Source of the DNA: Apostichopus japonicus
Taxonomy: Eukaryota > Echinodermata > Holothuroidea > Aspidochirotida > Stichopodidae
Reading direction: 5' to 3'
Assembly (NCBI RefSeq): GCF_037975245.1
Contig: NC_092561.1
Span: forward strand, 8,182,001-8,246,000
DNA: 64,000 bases
Of the stretch, positions 18,352-33,600 are shown piece after piece. The position numbers were made by a program, and so were the translations under genes. The notes beneath the pieces are model-generated. The model searched no databases. It had not been told where the DNA came from and saw only the letters and a program-made list of their open reading frames with translations. Position 1 is the stretch's first letter; each line of letters begins with the position of its first letter.

Positions 18352-20729
18352 AATTTTACTCCGGCGGCTGAGTCAGGGCGTATATGGGGCATGATGCCCT
18401 CCACGTGTTCAACATCCTCAAAAGTGCCTGCACTTTTCATAAATTACAATTGCCCTTTGTTTTGGTAACAAAATGTACCCTTTGTTCTTTTATAATGTAA
18501 ACTGTGTGCCCTTTTGTCATTCAAAAAATTCACTGTCGTGGCAAATTTAATAGAAGAAATTGTGGATTTTATTTTCCAGACAAACGTTCAAAATACTGCG
18601 ATTAACGGAGAGTTTTAAGATAACCTTATGTTTGTAACCTCAAAACAAAATCATATCCGACTGCTCCTCGATAGTTTGTTCCCCCTCCCCCCCCCCAGCC
18701 TGGGCTTAACCCGCTTTCGCCGCCCCTTATCACAGCTCAGTAGCATGCCGTCCTGGTATCATAGAGTTTCTGGGTTTTTTTTTTTTTTTTTTTTTAAATA
18801 ACATATTTGGACACCGTGATCTTTGAGATTTTTATATTATCCAAATAATCCAATGCATGAGTTGCGGGACCCAGTTTTATGAAGAGCCTCAAAGTACATC
18901 ACATAAAATGTAAGTGCTCTTTTTGGAAACAAAGAAACAAAAGAGAAGTTGAGTATGCTGGATTGGCTAAGAGCTAATTATTGCTTAATACAAATTTGAC
19001 AAGTGGGAAGCGTTGTGCACATGCATACTATATTTTTTTTTCGAACCTTGTTCTGACACACTTGCCTTAGATTCTATAGTCAAGTTTTATTAATATAACT
19101 AAAAAAGAGTCCTTTTCGAGATAATGATGCGAGTATAATTCCTGCACTTTTGGGAAGGATTACATTAGTCAAGAACAAGTGACAGTGATCACACGCAGGT
19201 ATACCCGATAACATGCACAATGATTGTTCCTGTTTGCTGGTTATATTATATAATTATAGAGTACTGTCTATACTACAGAGCTCGGGAAGTACTATAGCAA
19301 GAAATATTTGTCGAGATAATTTTCGTGCATACGCACGTACGTACTATGTAACGTTATGTTTAACGTTAGGTTTCGGTTAGGTGATATATTGTAACGAATC
19401 GCGTAGACTATATCATGTTAATCATTAAAGTGTTAGTAAATCCCCATTGTACAAATTGGCTGATCCTTATTGAGACAATATATAATCAAACTTTACTTTG
19501 GTTATGGGCATGATTTACAGGGATGTCCTGTTTATGCTCGCCCAGCGTCATAATATTGTGAAAAGTGAAAGATAAATGAAGAGGAATTATAATAATTATA
19601 ATTATAATGGATTTCGAAGATGTTCGTTTGATTCTTTAAAAAAAAAATGGATTCTTAAGAAGTAAAATGCAGGAAATTAGGAAGATTCCTTAGAAGTCGG
19701 GCATATTATTCAAGAGGGCCTAAATTATATATGGCATGTCGATGGTGACATACTCCTATTAGAGTCTATATCCATCCGCCCGATTGTTCTCCTTCAGGAA
19801 AAGTGCCAAAAAGCAGCAAGAGAACATATTTTTCGACCTGGTTTTTTGTGGCTTACATGTTAAAGAACATGAATGGAAGTACAAGTGGTGCAAAAATTGG
19901 GTCAATTGTGGCAAGTTTAGACCCCTTTAGGCCTCCCAGGAGCAACGTACGAACATTGTTTACCACAGAGTGAAAAGGTTTTTTTCAAATGATGAAAACT
20001 TCAGGCTCTGATAGCAAAAAATATGCGCTGTCATGATACAGAAAAATGATGGTGCTATGAAAGGCCAACTTGTCAGCTATCAAGTGTTGGGTAGCGTTTA
20101 GTTCTAGTGAGAACTTCTACCTAGACTTAGAGACCACATTACTTTTGTGATTTAGTGTGTAAGTCAATGGGGCTTTTAATGGGCGTATGCTATACCCGAT
20201 GGCCATGACAAGTTGAATCCATAAAACGGTTTATACATCTGTGGTTGCATCGATAGATAAATACCTACATTTTACCTCATATTATCTACGCTGTTCCTGT
20301 CTGGTATCATTTGTTTCATTAGTTGTTTTGTTTCGTGTTGTTTTAGTTTCTTCTTTTGTTTCTCTCTCTCTCCTTGTATATACTCAACACTCAACACAAC
20401 TCACGTAACACTCAACACAATAAGAAAGAACGAACAAAAAACAACAATGGACCCCATTATTCTTCAACTCAGTATATATTTTGTTGTCATTGTTAAAATT
20501 CACATTTACAAGAAACAGTTGGCATGATTGATTGAAGATAACAATTGCAACATTTGAGCACTCTAACAAAGTCATAATTACGGGTGAGTTGTTAAACTCG
20601 TACTAGGTAGGACCACTGAAAACCACTTACGAGGTAACAGTACAAATTAGGGCATGTTAACTGGTAGAATACTAATTAAAGCTAAAAAGAAAATTGGATT
20701 TAAAATAGAACTTCTAGAACGCCTGCAAA
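18352..20729. other. Intergenic stretch without recognised features
   Basis: AT-rich, with a poly-T run near 18775 and short ATT/AAT strings near 19590. I see no supported gene or delimited transposon. Confidence 0.5.
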
Positions 20730-21450
20730 CTTAGTGCAAGTTTTGAAGACTCGCTGCAGACTTAACTGACTCAATAACAGGTCTGCAAACTTACTTCAAG
20801 TCTGTAGACTCACGATGCAAAGTTGTTGACTTATTGCAAGTTTTGAAGACTTGCTGCAGACTTACTGACTCAATAACAGGTCTGCAAACTTACTGCAAGT
20901 CTGTAGACTCACGATGCAAAGTTGTCGACTTATTGCAAGTTTTGAAGACTCGCTGCAGATATAACTGACTCAATAACAGGTCTGCAAACTTACTGCAAGT
21001 CTGTAGACTCAGGATGCAAACCTTTCGACTTATTGCAAGTTTTGAAGACTCGCTGCAGACTTACTGACTCAATAACAGGTCTGCAAACTTACTGCAAGTC
21101 TGTAGACTCAGGATGCAAACCTGTCGACTTATTGTAAGTTTTGAAGACTCGCTGCAGATATAACTGACTCAATAACAGGTCTGCAAACTTACTGCAAGTC
21201 TGTAGACTCACGATGCAAAGTTGTCGACTTATTGCAAGTTTTGAAGACTCGCTGCAGACTTACTGACTCAATAACAGGTCTGCAAACTTACTGCTAGTCT
21301 GTAGACTCATCATGCAAACCTGTCAACTTATTGCAAGTTTTGAAGACTCACTGCAGACTTTCTGACTCAATAAACAGGTCTGCAAAGTTACTGCAAGTCT
21401 GTAGACTCACGATGTTAAGCTGTCGATTTATTGCAAGTTTTGAAGAGTCT
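20730..21450. repeat. Minisatellite of ~99-bp units just past the RBM28 stop
   Basis: The phrase GCAAGTTTTGAAGACT recurs at about 20736, 20836, 20935, 21035, 21134 (one change), 21234, 21333 and 21433, giving a 99-100 bp period and about seven units. Each unit holds two related half-motifs (CTGCAAGTCTGTAGACTCA and TTGCAAGTTTTGAAGACTC), so the unit itself looks like an older duplication. It ends about 80 bp from the stop codon and probably lies in the 3' UTR or just beyond. Confidence 0.95.
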
Positions 21451-21527
21451 TGTTGGTCTTTCCAGCAGCATCCCCTCCATGCTGGTTCCTCCTTGCAAAT
21501 ATTCTTCTGTCCCTTCTCCCTAACTCT

Positions 21528-21662
21528 TCATTCAAACCACTTGTTTCCAGACTGAGATGTGACCGACTGGTTGAGCTTCTGCTTATACTTAGCGACCAGA
21601 GAGTCAAATTTCCTCTCCTCTTTGATGTCCGGTTTGACCCCCCGCCTCTTCTTATTCTGTTC
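21528..21662 (-). CDS. RBM28: RBM28 exon 21 (C-terminus and stop)
   Basis: 135 bp: KFDSLVAKYKQKLNQS ... NKWFE then TGA, matching the human C-terminus (LVEQYKQKLL ... KWFDS). Confidence 0.95.
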   Translation of the reverse strand, partial: EQNKKRRGVKPDIKEERKFDSLVAKYKQKLNQSVTSQSGNKWFE

Positions 21663-24600
21663 CTGAGATGGAAAGAAAAGTGTATGAAGCTAAATGAACA
21701 GAACTTATCGGCGAGTGTAAGTTGTAAACTGTGGTATCAATATCTCACACTTCCTTGCCCATCTCGCAATATTGCTACAAAAGGATTTATCATCTTGTAA
21801 GTATGTGCAACATGTGACCTTCCTTACTTCTCCCCTCCTCTCACCATCTGCACCGAAACCCCCCCCCCCCACCATCATCATATCTCAGGAATGTGCCCAG
21901 GATTTCCTGAGTGCCGGGTATACTGATCGCCGTCCGGGGGGAGGGGTCTAAGGGGGAGTAGGTGTCCCCCTCGTTTTTTGAAGGTGCTCAAATGCCAAAT
22001 GCTGGCACTTGTGTAGCTTTTTAAGCAAATACACTAGTTTTTGCTAACAATTTACATTTTAAATTTTTTTGGGTGAAATATATTGTTAGGAATGTCGGGA
22101 TTTTAGATGAAAATAGTGCTGGGCGGGATTCACAATTTTTTAAGACAGTGCTGGGCGGTAATTTTAAGAGCTGGGCGGGGCCGCCCATTGCGGGCACATC
22201 CCTGATATCTTCTCACGGTATTATTTTTCTCTCACCTGGTTGGCTCGTGGTGAAAGGAGTCCCCTTACGTTCTCCTTTACCCCCTGCGACTCCTTCCGTC
22301 CGGCTTGCTGTTTGAAGAGTTTCCTCCTCCTGGTCAATTTCTCTTTCCTCGCCTCTGCCTGCTTCTTTCCTTTGTCTCTCCATCTGAGCTTAGCGTGAGG
22401 ATGCTTGTACGGTCCCGTCTTCCCACCGTCCAACATTTTGGCTCGGGGGTCATTTTCCATGTCCGTGGTCGTCTGAGGTTTCTCCTTGGGTTTGCTCGAT
22501 GGGGTACGACTCCTCTCCCCTAGTTTCATCTACGTTTGCGAAACCGCACAAAAACAACAACAAAAGAATGGCCTAGAGCAGAACATCTTATGGTGACTCA
22601 CAGGAAGGCTGATATGATTAATTAATATTCATATTACATAATCAATAAACAAAATAGTGCCCACAAAATAGGTACTCTCAAATTCGTACATAGAATCTTG
22701 GAATGAATATTCAAAATGTTTTGACCAGATAGTAACTATCACAATCAGCTAACATGAAGGTTGATGGGCTTAACTAAGATTTGCACTGTATAAATTTGTC
22801 TATAAAACAATAGATACACTTTCAAATAAATTAGGGTATCTCTTGCCCCCACTGGCATCCATCTCAAACCTCCGCCCTCCCTTGATATGATATACAGTCC
22901 ATGATTTGACAAGTATATGAAGCAAGGAGTCCAATTATCACTTCATGCCAATTGTTCATCTCAACAGGGCACCTTTTTATACATTTGACTGTGATCAAAT
23001 ATGTGGCAACTGTCAGCAACAGTTTGAGCATAGTGAAGTCTATGCTTTTGTAACATTTCACTCTTTATGCAGCAATGAATTGATCAATTGATCCATCTTT
23101 CCCTCACCTTAGACTTATCCGCTTGTCTCTGCCTCTTCTCCAAGGCTTTCATGTTCTCCAATGAAAATCCAACAATTGGCCGCTGAAGAAAGGGGTAAAT
23201 AAAGAATCTTTTTAAACGAGCAGAAAAACCGACCAGAATAAGAATACAGGTTAAAACAGGAATTGAAAGAAGCACCAAATGAATAGGATAGGACTGACTG
23301 ACAGTGCTGATGTGAGATGTTGTCTTAACCCTCCAAATGAGCCAGTTACCTCCAACCTCCCCTATTCCGCCCCCCGCCCTCCCCAATTCAACCCAAGTAG
23401 ACACTATAACAGAGACAGCAAAATTACAAGGCAGCCTTGATAACTAACTTGCTGCTCGCACTAGGCATCTGCCATTTTCAATGGCCTTGTCAAATCTTAA
23501 AGTTACGCATTTTTGTAAACTATCCTTACTGATATTCTGAGGAAATGTGATTGACCTACATAAACATATCATCCATTTCACTAGATCGTACAAATTTGTT
23601 TGTTTCAAAGACAACTGCATGATACATCTAACAGTTGACAGACAGACAAAAACACAAATATCTGTTTAAAGAGCTATTTCTTCCAAGTTGTCCACATGTT
23701 CTACCGCACAGAAATACATCCCAAGCTGTACCCTGTACGTGTTAAATTGTAAGGTCCTCTTTAAATTCTAAAAATAAAATAACAAAAAACATAAGATTGT
23801 AACAAAAGTAAAAGTGAGGGTGGGACCCTGCATGGGAAGTTGGGAAGGAACAATATATCTTGGGCCGGCCCAATACATGTGGATGACTTTCTCAACCATC
23901 CCGGATTACGTACTCACCCTGTTTTCACCAAAGTACTCTGCGTTATTGTTCACCGTCCGTAATGCCTCCAGGGCGTGTTTGTGTTCGGTGAAGGATACGA
24001 AGCCGTAACCGAGGGGTTTGCCCTTCTTATCCTCTCTTAGTTTGTCCTTGTCCCTCATCACTCTGGCCTGGGGTAGGTTAGAAGAAGAAAAAAAAAAATG
24101 TGTAAAATTGTGTAAAATAGACCTAAAAATTGGTAAAATTGTTCAATTTCTTAAAAATCATTCGAGTCATCATTCAAAAAAATGTTATGGATTTCTTCCT
24201 GCATTCATGTCACATCTTAAAACTGTAGGAAAGGCAAACATGTTTTTGATGAAGGTGTGATATGGGGGGGGGGGATGGGACGGGAAGAGGAGGATGGGAT
24301 GGGGGTTGGATGGATGGACAGATGGATGGAATCATTAACATCTTTCATTTAAAAAAATACAAAAGCATAGATCAAAGTTTGCTATGAAAAGTTAGTCGAC
24401 TAAATATCCTGGTAGGTATGACATCACATTTTCCATGAAGAGATAAAAATGGGATAAACGAAATAATAATAATAGGTGTTGAAAAAGGTGACAATATTTT
24501 TCCATGGGAAGACTGAACACAAACCTCGGTTATTTCCACGCCAGTCTTGGCCTGCACGGCCGATCTAAACAAGTCCTTCAGCTTGGTATCGTCGCAGGTC

Positions 24601-27600
24601 ATCGGCAGATTATGGACCACCAGTCTGGTCTTGGAGACGAATATGTAAATGTTCTTTATCTTGGCGCGTTTTACGGCCTCGACCTTTGACCTCTTGGAGA
24701 TGTCGGACCTGGACAGTCCGGCTGCTGCCTCGGTGCCGGGTCGAATAACTTAACGATGGAGAACAAAGGAAATGTGAGACGTTGTTCATCACAAAAGTAG
24801 GAAAAATAAAAAAAAATTGAGAAGATTCAGAAGGACGTACACCAGAAAAGACACACTTTAGATGTAAAGGGGCTTTCTCTGACACAAACAGAAGCCGAGC
24901 TGTAAAATTTCCTTTTGGATTTGGGCATCAACATTCGTCCCTACATCGACACCCGTTTATAAGAAACCAACTTTCACTTTTTAGTGTTCACCAGTAAATT
25001 TTGTCTGCTTTCATGTTTCTTTGTGTTTTTGTTTTCTACTGCTAAGATAATACTCATCTACAAGAGTAATATCCATTTTGATGTAGTATCCCAGATATAT
25101 TTACTGCTTGTACTTATATATATATTACATATTTCTGTGTTAAATTTATTTAACACAAGCTGTAAACCTGTGTTTGTTTTTTGTTTTTTTTAAACAAATT
25201 TCACAAGTAAAATTGCTTGTTTAAATATGTTTTCATTTGTGGCCACAACATGTGAAAATATGTGGGCACACTTGCAGGTTGCTGAAACGGTGAGAAAATG
25301 TGAGTTGCTATCTGTGGTAAGCCTGGGACAATGAAACTCAATACATAGCTAACTTTTCAAACTCTTTCATCACCAAAAAGAAGACCCTGTGTCTTGAGGG
25401 ACTATTATTACACCTTTTCAAACATTGAATTTCTTGTCACATACGGCCACAGATTCTTGTGTCAATGTGTGTACCGGGGTTTCCACACTATTTTCCCCGA
25501 GAAGGACTTGTGGCAATATGTGACAAAAGAGAAAACCTAGGCATAGGGTTTGTCAGTGTTTACCAAAATCATGAATTTTCACCCAAAAACCTAGGGATGT
25601 TCCTGGGAAAATCACAGGCCTTGACGCGCAAATGTTGGGCATATACTTAGGGTTTTAGTGTACAAACGCCATGCCTGCACTTGCCCTCTTTACCTATGCC
25701 AATGCCCCCCCCCCCACCCTCCGCTGTACCCCTCCCAGGTTAACCCTGAAGTTTTACACCCCTTGAATATTTAACTCACATCCCTCTCTGAGCAGATACA
25801 AGTTTCTCTTATCTTTCTCTTCCATCTTCTCCATCTTCTTCCTCTTATCCTGTAACTCAAACGCATCGCTCCTCGACAACGCCTTAGCCACGATCAATCG
25901 TCTCCCGTGGAGTTCCAGGTTGGTATTACCCTCCTGAGAAACGTTGGGAGAAAAGGAGACAGACGTCTTGCAGTTAAAAGCACAGAGGCAAAAATCTGAC
26001 TTTTTAAGGAAATTTAACTGTAAATTTAAATAGGTTAAAAAGTAGACAAAGACTGTGTCTAAAAAAATACAAAAAAACCCAGACGGTCTGTGTGGCAAAC
26101 AGAATTAGCGAGACAGACCGTGCCATGAACTACCAGAATTTACAAACCGAAGCAACCTTTGTTTCAAAATGAGTAATGACCCGCCCGCTGCAACATTCAA
26201 TGTCATTTCGGCCAAACATCGGTATCAATAAAATAATTAAATATTCTGGTATTTGTACTGTTACCTATTAGGAAGATACAACACTTAATTGACAGAACAT
26301 CACAACCAGAACAAAGAAAACTACAATAGGCATAGACACTGGCATTGGGGGTGGGGGGGAAAGAGTGGGCCCGCTGCTCCCCCTCCCCCCGCACTTTTCA
26401 AAAGATGCACTCCACGAACGTGCTAAATCATTTCGCTAGAGCCTTTGTATTAGTGAGAGTAGTGCCAAGCACTCAAAAGATCAATTTTTGGTTTCATTTT
26501 ACCTCATAATTTGGTGTCATTTCTAGAAACGTCAATGAAATGATGAAATTTGTACAGTTTACAAGGGGTAGAAAATTTGAACACAGAAATTGTCAAAAGC
26601 ATCTACACGACTAAAAATTCTTCTAGTGAAGACCCCGGACACCACACGCTTTCTAACCCCCCCCCCCTGTCTTTTGAGAGCTTCCTACGCCACTGGTAAG
26701 GCAGCCAGGGAGGAAAGGGGGGTCGACAAAACCAGCTGCTAAACTTACCACATCAGCAGTTTTTCGAAGACAATTATCCGAAAAATCCTTCTTGTGAAAC
26801 TGTAAGAATGCCGTACCTGAAACAGATACAGTAAGATAGTTGTTGCTGTATCTGAAGTGAATATTTTCATGATGAATAGCATTTACAGATGTCAGACGTC
26901 TGTTGCGACATGAAGGCAACATTAATTAATGAGGTAGCTGCTATGCAAATTGTACTTAACGGAGAGAGTGACCATCACGGAGATGTAACCAATGGCTTTA
27001 AGTAACCAGCAAATCTGGCTACTGAATAATCCCCATATGAAACATTTCTTGACCGAACGAATAAGACGGCAATAGTTTCGCGGTAACTTAGGGACCATGA
27101 CAAGATCACCATGCCGGCGGATTCCACTGGGTAAATGTCTTCCCATTATTCACCTCGTGCAGCCTTCATGCTCAGATGATCATAGAAGCTCTTGCTGATG
27201 AAATAAGGAAGCCAGCAAGCAGTGGTGATGTCAAAAAGTACAAGCATCCCTAATATTAAACTATTGCCAACTTTACCTCTTGGCTGGTCAGTGACGGGGT
27301 CCTTCACCAACGCACAGAACTTCACCGGCCCAAACTGTTTGAATAGCTTCGTTATTTCCGGAACGGTGACCTCGTAAGGTAGGTTTCTGAAACACAAACG
27401 TGACCAGAAAATGAACTGAGTGTTGGCTGCATTTGTGACATAAAAGCAAAATCTGTTTTTTAGATACGCTGCAGGTCACATGACATTGGTGGCGGAGCGT
27501 CCATACAGTCAGGGGGGGGAAGGCCCCCCCCTGACGGACTCAAATGGACTGCTGGCGCCCTTTTCAGCTTTTTTTACTTATTTGCGATTATTGACTTTTT

Positions 27601-30600
27601 TACAAAGATACCACAGGGATTGTGATGAAGCGCATGTACTTTCAACACCCATATAAACTTCCGAGTTGTCACAAATGGCGATGAAACCTATTTATTTTCG
27701 TTTATCTGCAAATTAGCAAGGCCCGGAAAGGGTCATTTCTGGCGATCTAGGGAGAATATTTTCTCAAAAAATTTCTGTACCCTCCGCGCCAACCTGTGGT
27801 GGCGCTATGCTTAGATAGTGCAGAAAGCGCCCCTACAGACCATTCTCGCCCCCCTGACCAATACCCCTAGCTCCGCCACTGCATAACATGACATGCTGAC
27901 GTATTCTATCTGCCACACAACTATCAGCTCTTGCTTTTCACAATCATTCGGTTTTAACCTCCAACAAATGTATATATTCAAAAACGATTGTTGGCAGAGA
28001 TTTTTCCATATTATTAGAGATGATCAGAAAAAATGCAAAAAAAGACACTTCAAATCATAGCACATACCATTATGAATTACAGGTTAATAGAAAATTATGA
28101 TGAATATTATCACACCCCTCAGCATTCTTCTACCCTCATGAATACCCTCCATGTGTTTTAAATCTAAAAGGGTTGAGATGAGCTCTCAATAGGCTCCCGA
28201 AACAGCTGCCTGCCCATTTGCAAAATTGTTTTGTTCCAATCTTTATGTTCAATACTGGTTTATTCACAGATCACTTGAAAAGAGGTTAGTTTAGAGACCC
28301 AAGGATCAGAGAGCCTTACAGTAGCTTATTTGAGCCCCTATCTGTGTTAGATCGTGGATGAACACCGGCTTATTTCAAGCCTTCTCTTTTCGATAAGCGT
28401 TCAGAGGATAACAAGTCAGGGGTGTGAATTTTGAAAAGGTCAAGAGAATCGGGCTTTTGGCCGAATTTGGATTCTGGAACCTAAGGATTGTGAGGCGGAC
28501 ACTCTAACCGCTGAACCAAGCCTTTGCCTCAAAGGTGAGCCCCTGCATAAAAAGAGCCACTGCAAAAAGGCAAAACTCATCATTGGTATATATACATGCA
28601 ACGAAGATAACAGTCATAAACAACTTTTGGCGTGGTGGTAACCTTGACTACCAAGTAAATTAATGATAGCAATCCATTGTAACGCTTCAATCTCACACAA
28701 TCACTTCCGTACTAGTACAATATTCGTACGCAAACAGCAAAATTAGCAAAACTTGTCAAACTCTGCAACATTCCTCTTTTTTATGTATTTGAAATCAAAC
28801 TAATCACAATTTTAGGAAAGAGAATAAGGTAGCAAAGAATGTTAAAACCTGACATGAAAACAATCTCCAGAAGCCATTTTAAAGGTCCTTACTTGATGAA
28901 AACTGTCCTCTCCTCTTTGATGTCTCTGGAGGTCTGTTCTTCATCGTCTTCGGGCTCCTGTTCGGTAAAAAAAAAAGATCATAAAAAAACAAAACAAATA
29001 GCAACCATATGAAGGTTCACATAATTTATGAGGTATTAAAATATTTATACATGATTTGATAAACTATGGGATTATGGGATTTATGGCATGTTATGGGATA
29101 ATATTAAACATTGTGGAATTCTATCAAATATAAATGGACCACATTACTATGAAATGTGAGTGGTTTTACCTGCAATAATTCAACACAATACTATGAAACA
29201 GATCCCTGCTTTTTTTTTTCTCCTTTTTTTGGAAAGGGTTCACCTATACACATTAACCTTTCTGAACCAAAGAGGGAAAAATGCATCAATGCATCAAAAA
29301 AATAAATAAAAAAATAATGAACAAGAGAATCAAGCCAACGGGTAACATCTTTAATAGCATAATATGTGAATATTTGCTATAAATTGTTTCCCTTCATTAG
29401 TCAAAGTTGATATTTCAAGCAAATATTTTTTGGGCCTGAATTGTTTATCGGTATAGGTCTGTTGTATTAGTCTAAACTAATCCCTTTAAAGCAGCATTTT
29501 GCGTCCTTTTCTATGATTTTTCTGAACCTCACTGACTCCACAATGCCATAACGACATACATAACTAGCTTATCTATTTAAATCTTACTTCAAATGGTGGC
29601 ATAAAAGTCGAAAAATTTGCAACTTACAACTTTGTTTTTCTCCAAGATATTTTCCGTTGGGATCCCAATAAACCTCGCCCATAATATGAATATTTAAACA
29701 CTAAGAACGTCATTGACCAATACGTAATCAACACCATGTGTACAGTCTATATGGCAGTTGTACCAGGGAGTTCCATAACAACTCCCTGGTTGTACCAACG
29801 CAAACTCTTGAATCTATTTTTAGCAACGGCTCATAACAAAACCTGCATCTCTGATTGGTTGAATTCAAACTAGTGGGTTTGGGGGAACTGTATGCGAATA
29901 ATTTTAAATGTGGAATTTGTCGTGGACACTTTTTTCATTTTCGCAAATATCCTTAATTACTCGCCAATTTAACGTTGTTGGCAGGGAAAAACTTGGCTAA
30001 TATCTTAGTTTGCTGTTTTGGGATTGATATATGTAAAAAACTCGATGGACATGTCAAAAAGGTAGAAAACGGCGACCAAACGCAAAATGCTGCTTTAAAC
30101 CTCACCATATCTTTATCTAATTCTTCTTCTTTCTCCTTCCCTTCCTCTTCCTCATCATCACTTTCCTCATCCTCATCACTTTCATCGTCACCAGATTCTT
30201 CATCACTATCGTCGTCATCTTTACTGACTTTCTGAGACTTTCCTGCCTCTTCCTCCTCACTGTCATCATCATCATCATCTTCGTCTTCATCATTTTCACC
30301 ATCATCTTCACTTCCATCCTCCCCTTCGTCCATTTTTTCCTCTTTCGGTGTCTTATCCGCTACTTTTTCTAAAGAAATCAAAACAAAATAAAACTGTTAG
30401 CAAACTGCTTATCCACTAAAGAGCCTGTGAAATAGAATGTGTAAAAGTAAGTTGGCCTGACGTTTCGATCCTAGCAGGATCTTCTTCAGAGGCTAAATGA
30501 CAAGTAACAGTAACAGAAGGGACAAAAACACGCACAGAATACAGACAGGTTAAAGAGCACGGTGAACACAATGAGATACATTTAAGGGGATTAGTAGACA

Positions 30601-33600
30601 AGGGATGGAGAGAAGAAAGCAACAGGGGAAGAGGAGAGGTAGGAGATAAACAGTGGAGGGACAAAGAGAGGATTAAAGGCACAGGGTAGGGCATAAACTG
30701 GAGAAGGACAAAGACAGAAAGGTGTGGAGAAAATCAAAATGACTGGGAAGTTATATTCAGAAAAGTACTGAAAACAAGTTTCAAGTTCAGCCCCCCAAAA
30801 AAGAAAGAAAAGATACACATGCACATCAAATTAAAACAACTCGTCATCTAGAAGAATAAAACATCTACTATCACACATTGTCAGTCTCCGTAAGAAATTA
30901 TTAAAGAGCAAAGTAAAGCAACAACCACGACGACAAAAATCACCGGCAAAAAGTATTTAAATTAACTTGTCATCTGGCAAAAATAAAACATCTATGATCA
31001 GACAACATTGATACACTTTGGTTTCCCATGTGGACACTTGACCAAATTTCATTGCAATGGGATCCAATTAGGAACCATGAAATGTTGGAAACTAGGTGAC
31101 CAAAGACAACACCCTGTTTCATTTGATACAACCATCATCACCTTGTTTCATAAATTCTAAAAACTCAACCAAATCGTTTTCTCTTTAAACTTCACGTCAA
31201 CAACACCAGAGCAACCTTGGATGACATTCAACACCATTTGTCCTTAACAAATTTGCGATGCATTGTGAAACGTGTTATCCGAGGCCATACAATTGTTGTG
31301 TGTTTCATATCGAGTTTTGTGTCGCATTCGGAGAACTGACCTAATGACCTGTGTCTTTGGCTAAAAAAATCCAGCCACTTTAATTGATGAGCCTCAGATG
31401 TTTATAAAGGTCATTTCTCAAAAATTAAAGGGGGTATAGCATTGTAACATGGACTGATAACGTTTTCACATGAAAATTAAATGTTGTGCCTCAAGTCACC
31501 CATTATTTGATTTTAGAAATGCAATAATGTGTTAGCCTAGCGTGGTGGCCAATTGGCTAAGGCGACGGACTTGTGTTCCAAGGATTGCACGAAGTAATGC
31601 CCAGTGCATTACGTTGTGTCCTTGGGCAAGTTGCTTTTTCTCCATTGCCTCTCTCCACCCAGGGGTTGAATGGGTACCTGTGAGGTAGCTTGTCATTGTG
31701 TGCAGTTTATAACTGCTGCCAACCGGAAGGATTGTCTCTGGGACAGGTTATCATTGACCAGGGGTAACATATCCTCTTTAAAGCGATGAGACCTATCGCT
31801 GGTATAAAGCGCTATATAAAAAGAAAATAATATTATTATTATTAATACTGTATTAACCATTGATAAATTTGTTTTCCATTTTATAATACTCTTTTTTTGC
31901 TATTTACCTTGACTGGTTACATTCTGTTTGGCCTTCCGATATTCGTTACTTGGAAGGGCAAAATCTACTGCGATTGGCCGTCCTGATGGAAAGATGGAAA
32001 GAGGACGGTAGTCATGTGATATACGTCACCCAATCAATTTCGAGATGATCACTGCATCATTTAAAGTGTAATCGAGTGCTCACATGAATCAAAACAGTAG
32101 CATTACGTAGAATAAGGGGTATAAGAAGAATACAATATCAGTAACCATCTTTACATAAGAAATAAATGGCTAGAAAAAAACTGTACGATTGTATCAAGCA
32201 AGAAAGGTTCATTTCCATCGAATAGAATATGTCGTTTGGTCAGTATTAAGAGCAACGTTCATATCATTCGACCAATCAGAGAACAGTGTTTTGATGATCT
32301 CACAAAATTGATGAATGGTCACGAGTTATTGACTATTTTGTAGTAGGTTTCGAACAATGAGGTGTTGTATTTTGGATGACATCATAATATCTAATAATTG
32401 TTGAATTCTTGAAGGTAATCAACCATTTATCCTCACCCTCCGATTTCCCATGGACATATCCATAGACACATTAATGGACTGGAATAATCTCAGGGTCAAA
32501 CCCTCCTCCCCCCCCCCCCAAACTACCTTTACAAAGGTCGAGCAATTTGTAACGCCCTACGATTCCATGGCAGTTCCATAACCCTTCTAAAATGCAAACC
32601 GATTTTATATCTTACCATGAAACTGTTGGGTGTTCATCTCCTCCATCACCTTTTTCGCGACATCTCTGTTCTCGAAGTGGAGGAATGCAAATCCTTTATT
32701 CCTGGTACTTTTCCCGGCTTGAGTCATTGGCATCTTTATTTCTAAAACTTTGCCAAATTTGGTAAATCCTTCCTCGAGTTCCTTGGTTGTGGTCTGTTGG
32801 GATGGGATGAAAATTTGTCTGTTATATCCGTACCTCTACCCGAAGTTGGGAGACACGTTTTTCAAACTCCAAAATTGAAATGCAAATTTCTTTCTCAAAA
32901 TCAACATTAAACATTAAATGAGCAAGCTACAACAAACTTACTGCATAGGAGAGGTTTCTGACAACAATCCGACCCTCTGGATCCCATTCGGACCTGGCCT
33001 TCTTTTCTTCTGAGGAGAGGTAATAAATGCTAATTATTACAAAGAATTATATATGTGCCTATATCTTATGTACCGTTGATTCTAATTAATTTTGCAATCA
33101 ACTTTGACCCTGCAATTAGACTTATTTTGAATTTACCTGCAATCATTAGTCAATTTTCACTTTGCGTAAAAATGTCAACAATTGATATTTGCATCATGAG
33201 GCCAAAAAAGTAAACAATTTTGAATGTTTTTTCTGATATAGATAGAGAAGAAAAACCCTGTTAGGATCAATACATCAAGGCCATCTAAATTTGGATATAT
33301 TTTCAAATTTGCTTGATAAAATTGCAGCATGTGAGTAATACAAAAAATCGCAACATTTATCTGTGCAACGAGAATCTCTTTTGTCAATTGGATCCACAAA
33401 TTGTTTTTCATCGACTTTGCTAGACAGTTCACCAAAGGGCTTTCAATTTGGTGAAATTATCTAGAAGGGTATCTGAACAGTTTAAAAAAACAATTGTAAC
33501 CTTAGTTCACTTTGTGGGTTTGGCAACGTCCCTGACCATCACCTACAAGGCATTCACCTTCTCTCCTTCCCGACAGGCGCATAGCCAGGAATTTGCCAAG

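Noticed and set aside
30117..30317. Overlapping methionine/lysine-rich and serine-rich frames opposite or across RBM28 exon 12
   Set aside because: Shadow frames of the Asp/Glu-coding repeat in exon 12.
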